Of a stretch of 33,272 nt of DNA, positions 29,325 through 33,272 are shown in pieces. Below the pieces are notes generated by a model. It ran no database searches, had not been told where the DNA came from, and was given only the letters and a program-made list of their open reading frames with translations. The DNA is from JBOGXF01 sp050694275 (GTDB lineage: Bacteria > Actinomycetota > CADDZG01 > WHSQ01). The stretch spans positions 1-33,272 of the forward strand of contig JBOGXF010000104.1 in NCBI GenBank assembly GCA_050694275.1. The letters are read 5' to 3'. Both the position numbers and the translations under genes were made by a program. Numbering within the stretch: the stretch's first letter is position 1; the number at the start of each line of letters is the position of its first letter.

Positions 29325-30194
29325 GTGGCCGGGACGGCTCCCGAGGGGAGCGAGGGGGCCGCGTTCGACAGGACCCCGGAAGCAGCGTGGAGTCGGGGCA
29401 GGTCCCTGTTTCAGGCCGTCGGCACCGCCCTCGTGCTCTTAGGCCTGCTCGCCCTGAGCTACGCGCTCGGTACGAATGCGTTCTTCATTCTGATCTGCGT
29501 CGTCGTGCTCGTTGCTCTCTTCGAGGCGTTCGACGGGTTGCGTCAGGCCGGCCACCTCCCCGTAACACCGATCGGGCTCGCCGCCGGAGCCGGGATGCTC
29601 GTGGCCGTGTTCTTGAAGCGCCCGGCGTGGCTGCTCGTGGTGCTGGCGGCCACGGTGTACGGCGCGTTCACGGCCGCTCTCCGTCCCGGGCGCGGACGAT
29701 CGGCCTCGAGCGACGCGGCGTGGACGCTGCTTGCGGTCGCATGGATTGCAGGAGGCGGCGCGGCCGCGACCGCCATCCTCGTGCTCGACGCGGGCCGGTC
29801 CCTTCTCGTCGCGTTCGTTCTCGTCGCCGCCCTCGACGACATCGGTGCGTACTTCGTCGGCACGCGCTTCGGACGCCACAAGGTTGCTCCTTCGATCTCG
29901 CCCGGAAAGTCGTGGGAGGGCCTCTTCGGAGGTACCGTTCTCGCGTTGCTGGGAGGTCTCGTCGTCGGCGCGCTGTTCGACGATCTCGGCGCGGTGGAAG
30001 GACTGGGGCTTGCGAGCGTGTGCGCGCTGCTGGTTCCGGTGGGGGATCTCGTCGAGTCCCTCTTCAAGCGAGAGATCGGCGTCAAGGATTCGGGCCGCCT
30101 GCTGCCCGGCCACGGTGGCTTTCTCGACCGGCTCGACGCGATCATTTTCTGCGCGCCGGCCGCCTACCTATACCTTCGGCTCTTCACCACGTAG
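29325..30194 (+). CDS. cdsA: Phosphatidate cytidylyltransferase
   Basis: 289 aa, inner-membrane enzyme that makes CDP-diacylglycerol from phosphatidic acid and CTP, the branch point of phospholipid synthesis. A polar N-terminus (~25 aa) is followed by about seven or eight hydrophobic segments. The family signature is complete at the C-terminus: SLFKREIGVKDSGRLLPGHG, then GFLDRLDAIIFCAP. Earlier motifs are ALDDIGAYFVGTRFGRHK and ISPGKSWEGLFGG. GTG 29325 lies two nt after frr. The next gene, dxr, begins 34 nt downstream. Confidence 0.95.
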   Translation: MAGTAPEGSEGAAFDRTPEAAWSRGRSLFQAVGTALVLLGLLALSYALGTNAFFILICVVVLVALFEAFDGLRQAGHLPVTPIGLAAGAGMLVAVFLKRPAWLLVVLAATVYGAFTAALRPGRGRSASSDAAWTLLAVAWIAGGGAAATAILVLDAGRSLLVAFVLVAALDDIGAYFVGTRFGRHKVAPSISPGKSWEGLFGGTVLALLGGLVVGALFDDLGAVEGLGLASVCALLVPVGDLVESLFKREIGVKDSGRLLPGHGGFLDRLDAIIFCAPAAYLYLRLFTT

Positions 30195-30228
30195 GGCCTA
30201 TGGATCCCGCCGTGTGAAAATCGCGCGC

Positions 30229-31338
30229 ATGCATCCATCCGAACGTCGTCAAGTCGTGATCCTCGGCTCGACCGGTTCGATCGGGCGTCAAGCGATCGAG
30301 GTCGTGACCGCGCACCCCGATCGCTTTCAGCTCGTGGGTCTGGGCGCCGGCAGGGACCGAGAATCCCTCGAGCGGCAGGCCGACGAGCTCGGAGTCGCCC
30401 ATACGGGACTGGGCGAAAAGGCTGCGGTCGAGCTCGCGACCACGATCGACGCGAACGTCGTCCTGAACGGCATCGTCGGTGCTGCCGGGCTGCGCGTGTC
30501 GGTCGCGGCCCTCGAGGCCGGCAAGGTCCTCGCGCTCGCAAACAAGGAGAGCCTGGTGGCCGGCGGGGAAGCCTGCCTTGCCGCCGCAGCTCGAGGGGGA
30601 GGACGCCTTGCACCGGTCGATTCCGAGCACGCCGCGATCACACAGTGTCTGCAGGGTCACGACCGGGACACTGTGAAGCGCGTGGTGCTCACGGCGTCGG
30701 GAGGGCCTTTTCGTGCGCGCGCCGACCTGGGGGAGGTCACTCCCGAACAGGCGCTCGCGCATCCGACCTGGTCGATGGGACCGAAGATCACGGTCGATTC
30801 GGCGACGCTAATGAACAAGGGCCTCGAGGTCATCGAGGCACACCACCTGTTCGGCTTCGCGTACGAGCAGATCGAGGTTCTGGTGCATCCGCAGAGCGTC
30901 GTCCACGGGATCGTCGAGTTTGCCGACGGGTCGGTGCTCATGCAGGCTGCGCCGACCGACATGCGGATCCCGATACAGGCCGCACTGTCCTGTCCGGAGA
31001 TGCTTCCGGCCGGCTACGGAACCCTCGATCTCGCCGCAACCGGGTCGCTCGACTTCGAGCCGGTCGACCGTAAGAGGTTCCCGGCCGTCGATCTCGCGTT
31101 CGAGGCAGGGCGTAAAGGGCGCTCGTACCCCGCGGCCCTGAACGCCGCGAACGAGGTCGCGGTGAGCGCGTTTCTCGGTGGGTCGATCTCCTTTACCGAC
31201 ATCCCCCGAATCATCGAAGAGGTCCTGGACGATCACGACCCGATGGACGCGACCGAGCTCGACGCGGTGCTCGAGGTAGATGCGTGGGCACGCAGCCGGG
31301 CGGAGGCCACAATGGTCGCCTTGGGAGGGGTGTCGTGA
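30229..31338 (+). CDS. dxr: 1-deoxy-D-xylulose 5-phosphate reductoisomerase
   Basis: 369 aa from ATG 30229. Dxr converts DXP to 2-C-methylerythritol 4-phosphate with NADPH, the committed step of the MEP isoprenoid pathway. Motifs: VVILGSTGSIGRQAI (NADPH loop), ANKESLVAGG, PVDSEHAAITQCL (metal-binding Asp and Glu), LTASGGPFR (flexible substrate loop), HPTWSMGPKITVDSATLMNKGLE-type segment, and VHPQSVVHGIVEF. GTG 30214 in frame would add five residues; neither start has a Shine-Dalgarno site, and TGTGAAAAT seven nt before 30229 could be an extended -10 for a leaderless start. The stop overlaps the rseP start. Confidence 0.95.
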   Translation: MHPSERRQVVILGSTGSIGRQAIEVVTAHPDRFQLVGLGAGRDRESLERQADELGVAHTGLGEKAAVELATTIDANVVLNGIVGAAGLRVSVAALEAGKVLALANKESLVAGGEACLAAAARGGGRLAPVDSEHAAITQCLQGHDRDTVKRVVLTASGGPFRARADLGEVTPEQALAHPTWSMGPKITVDSATLMNKGLEVIEAHHLFGFAYEQIEVLVHPQSVVHGIVEFADGSVLMQAAPTDMRIPIQAALSCPEMLPAGYGTLDLAATGSLDFEPVDRKRFPAVDLAFEAGRKGRSYPAALNAANEVAVSAFLGGSISFTDIPRIIEEVLDDHDPMDATELDAVLEVDAWARSRAEATMVALGGVS

Positions 31339-32507
31339 GCGTGGGGGTGACTATCTTCATCGTGGCGCTGCTGGTCGTCATCATGATTCATGAGGCGGGC
31401 CACTTCGCGATGGCGAAGTTGTTCAATTTCAAGGCGACGAAGTTCTTCCTTGGATTCGGGCCGACGATCTGGTCGGTCCAGAAGGGCGAAACCGAGTACG
31501 GGGTCAAGGCCATTCCGGCCGGCGGATTCGTGAAGATCATCGGCATGAATCCCTACGAGGAGGTCGCTCCGGAGGATCGGTCGCGGTCCTACCCCAACAA
31601 GCCGAGATGGCAGCGCGCGCTGTTGCTGGTGGCCGGATCGGCAACTCACTGGCTGGTCGCGTTCGTTTTTCTGGCGGCAAGCGTGATCGCGGTCGGCTTG
31701 CCCGAAGCGACGAATCGCCTCGCCACGGTCGAGGATCGCATCGAGGGCCGGCCGACGCCGGCATCCGAGGCGGGATTCCGTGAGGGCGATGAGGTCGTGG
31801 GGGTGGGCGGGGTGCGAACCGAGTCGTGGGAGCGCATCCGCGAATTCATCCGGGCCCACCCCGGGGAAGAGGTCACCTTCGTCGTCGCGCGCGACGGCGA
31901 GACCACGACGATTCCGGTCCGGCTCGGCAAGCTCGTCGAAGGCGAGGACGGGATCGCGGTCGAGTACGCGGGCCCGGACGAGGCCGTCGAGGTCTCAGAG
32001 GGCGAAGCAGTGGTCGGCTTCCTGGGAGTCAGCACGTCTCAGCGAATGGATTCGGTCGGAGTCGGCGGCGCGGTGTCCTTTGCGACGACGACGACGTGGG
32101 AGTTCACCGCCGGGTCGGTGAGGGGCATCGGGAGCATCTTTACGACGCTGTTCGACGGAAGCCTGTTCGAGGCCCTATCGGGCGAAGGCGCACGGGAACC
32201 CACGGAGGGACCGGTGGGACTGATCGGCGCGGGTCGCATCGCCGGGCAGGCGCTCGAAGAGGGCTTGCTCAATCTCGCTCAGTGGATTGCAGGCCTCACG
32301 ATCTTCATCGGCCTCATGAACTTGCTGCCGTTGCCACCGCTCGACGGGGGACATCTCGCCGTGGTCGCTTACGAGGCGGCGACCGGGAGGACCGTCGACG
32401 TGCGAAAGCTCATTCCCATCGCTGCGGCGGTCATCTCGTTTTTCGTGATCCTCTTCCTTGCGGTGCTCTACCTCGATCTGGTGCGTCCCATCGAGGTGCC
32501 TTTCTAG
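31335..32507 (+). CDS. rseP: Site-2 intramembrane zinc metalloprotease, RseP/Rip1 family
   Basis: 390 aa. It cleaves membrane-bound anti-sigma factors or signal-peptide remnants within the membrane. The zinc motif HEAGH (His19, Glu20, His23) is in the first transmembrane helix. The second family motif LLPLPPLDGGH, bearing the third ligand Asp, is near residues 331-341. One PDZ domain lies between (~130-205, GFREGDEVVGVGGVRTESW). GTG 31335 overlaps the dxr stop (GTGA) with GGGAGGGG just upstream; GTG 31341 is an alternative. Order dxr-rseP-ispG is typical of Actinomycetota (Rv2870c-Rv2869c-Rv2868c). Its substrate here is unknown; no anti-sigma gene is nearby. Confidence 0.95.
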   Translation: MSVGVTIFIVALLVVIMIHEAGHFAMAKLFNFKATKFFLGFGPTIWSVQKGETEYGVKAIPAGGFVKIIGMNPYEEVAPEDRSRSYPNKPRWQRALLLVAGSATHWLVAFVFLAASVIAVGLPEATNRLATVEDRIEGRPTPASEAGFREGDEVVGVGGVRTESWERIREFIRAHPGEEVTFVVARDGETTTIPVRLGKLVEGEDGIAVEYAGPDEAVEVSEGEAVVGFLGVSTSQRMDSVGVGGAVSFATTTTWEFTAGSVRGIGSIFTTLFDGSLFEALSGEGAREPTEGPVGLIGAGRIAGQALEEGLLNLAQWIAGLTIFIGLMNLLPLPPLDGGHLAVVAYEAATGRTVDVRKLIPIAAAVISFFVILFLAVLYLDLVRPIEVPF

Positions 32508-32526
32508 AATCTCTCTCGCCGAGTTG

Positions 32527-32584
32527 AAAACCAATCTTGCCGTCCTCCTTCGCTTGGTCAGTCGGAGCCGCAAGATTGGTTTTT
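32527..32584 (+). terminator. Intrinsic terminator after rseP, likely bidirectional
   Basis: AAAACCAATCTTGC (32527-32540) and GCAAGATTGGTTTT (32570-32583) form a perfect 14-bp stem ending in a run of five T. The loop is long (29 nt) and can fold further through CTCC/GGAG. The A-tract on the left makes it equally usable on the other strand. It lies 19 nt after the rseP stop. Confidence 0.75.
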
Positions 32585-32591
32585 CGTGTAA

Positions 32592-32635
32592 CGCCCCCTG
32601 GGGGCGCGTGGCGACCACTCGGCGAGCTTTAGGCT
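32592..32635 (+). promoter_or_regulatory. Leaderless promoter of ispG with upstream hairpin
   Basis: TAGGCT (32630-32635) lies six nt before GTG 32642 (spacer GGAACC), with no Shine-Dalgarno site. A short GC hairpin, GCCCC-CTG-GGGGC (32593-32605), lies 24 nt upstream of the -10 box, in or beside the -35 region. It may be a second terminator element or an operator. Confidence 0.5.
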
Positions 32636-32641
32636 GGAACC

Positions 32642-33272
32642 GTGGACTACGAGCGCAGAAAGACCCGCCAGATACACGTCGGCCGCGTAGCCATCGGAGG
32701 AGATGCCCCCATCTCGATCCAGTCGATGACGACGACCAAGACCGATGACGTCGAGGCGACGCTCATCCAGGTGCACGAGCTCGCCACTCAGGGCGCCGAC
32801 ATCGTCCGGGTGGCGGTTCCTCACGAAGGCGACGCCACAGCACTCCCGATGATCGTGCAGGAAGGCGGCGTGCCGATAATCGCCGACATCCATTTCTCGG
32901 TCCGGCTGGCGATGATGTCGCTTGAAGCGGGCGTGCACGGGTTGCGCATCAATCCCGGCAACATGCGGAACCCGAAGCACGTCAAGGAGGTCGCCGAGGC
33001 CGCCAAGGAGCTCGGCACCCCAATCCGGATCGGAGTGAACGCGGGCTCGCTCGACAAGAAGCTGGTCGCCAAGTACGGACGCCCGACGGCCGAGGCGCTC
33101 GTCGAGAGCGCGCTCAAAGAGATCGGGCTGCTCGAAGAGCACGGTCTCACCGACATCAAGGTCTCCGTGAAGCACCAGAACGTACCCGAGATGATTCGCG
33201 CCTACCGGCTTCTCGCCGGCAAGACCGACGTCCCGTTCCATCTCGGGGTGACCGAAGCGGGGACCCCCAAGC
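32642..33272 (+). CDS. ispG: 4-hydroxy-3-methylbut-2-en-1-yl diphosphate synthase, N-terminal part (3' truncated by window)
   Basis: About 210 residues of the TIM-barrel half are present; the C-terminal [4Fe-4S] domain lies beyond the window. IspG reduces MEcPP to HMBPP late in the MEP pathway. Recognisable segments: RRKTRQIHVGRVAIGGDAPI, SIQSMTTTKTDDVEATL, GADIVRVAVPHEGDA, PIIADIHFSVRLAM, LRINPGNM, IRIGVNAGSL, and HLGVTEAGTPK at the edge. The GTG start fits both the family and the leaderless box TAGGCT. With dxr it marks use of the MEP route; here it has its own promoter behind a strong terminator, so it is uncoupled from rseP. Confidence 0.95.
   Translation, partial: MDYERRKTRQIHVGRVAIGGDAPISIQSMTTTKTDDVEATLIQVHELATQGADIVRVAVPHEGDATALPMIVQEGGVPIIADIHFSVRLAMMSLEAGVHGLRINPGNMRNPKHVKEVAEAAKELGTPIRIGVNAGSLDKKLVAKYGRPTAEALVESALKEIGLLEEHGLTDIKVSVKHQNVPEMIRAYRLLAGKTDVPFHLGVTEAGTPK

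Noticed and set aside
1..33272. Search for CRISPR arrays, insertion sequences, att sites, toxin-antitoxin pairs and rRNA
   Set aside because: No spaced repeats, transposase, terminal inverted repeats, integrase remnants other than chromosomal xerC, or rRNA sequence seen. The tRNA genes are intact and not flanked by duplicated ends.

Overview
The window is high-GC bacterial chromosome, roughly two-thirds G+C by eye, and almost fully coding. It most likely comes from the Actinomycetota, probably a deep-branching or uncultured lineage. The right half keeps the gene order known from Mycobacterium and Streptomyces: gltX, tRNA-Gln, tRNA-Glu, rplS, lepB, rnhB, DUF2469, yraN, comM, dprA, xerC, whiG, rpsB, tsf, pyrH, frr, cdsA, dxr, rseP, ispG. 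SerC is of the actinobacterial type. Many genes have a TANNNT -10 box 6-7 nt before the start codon and no Shine-Dalgarno sequence, a leaderless arrangement common in this phylum. I see no mobile element, CRISPR array, toxin-antitoxin pair or rRNA.

Left part (1-5826): the end of gatA and complete gatB (tRNA-dependent amidotransferase), a small SRPBCC protein, a strong two-tier hairpin, then an operon of three tandem secreted LVIVD-type beta-propellers that share six cysteines and four histidines. Middle (5856-11119): a siroheme-type dehydrogenase with a Cys-rich N-terminus, an FMN alpha-hydroxy-acid dehydrogenase, and an opposing operon of an aspartate-type aminotransferase plus two half-size TSUP (TauE/SafE) permeases. 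Divergent serC and a DUF4282 membrane protein follow. Then (11289-15401): serA (making serine with serC), ilvE, a possible small reverse-strand gene, and a secreted lysyl-oxidase-like copper protein.

Right part (15440-33272): GluRS with tRNA-Gln(CTG) and tRNA-Glu(CTC). With gatAB upstream these fit the indirect route to Gln-tRNA(Gln). Next come ribosomal protein L19 and two signal peptidases I, the second carrying an IF-2 N-terminal domain. RNase HII, DUF2469, YraN, a PaaG-like crotonase, a small membrane protein, ComM and DprA (DNA uptake and processing), XerC and a WhiG/FliA sigma factor follow. A structured leader RNA precedes rpsB-tsf-pyrH-frr, then cdsA, dxr, rseP and the start of ispG (translation, phospholipid and isoprenoid precursor synthesis, membrane proteolysis).

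The observations I rate highest are the IF2_N-signal peptidase fusion, the three propellers with an invariant His in each of four blades, the set of leaderless promoters, a probable non-canonical ATC start codon, the paired half-transporters, and the Cys-rich leaderless start of the siroheme gene.
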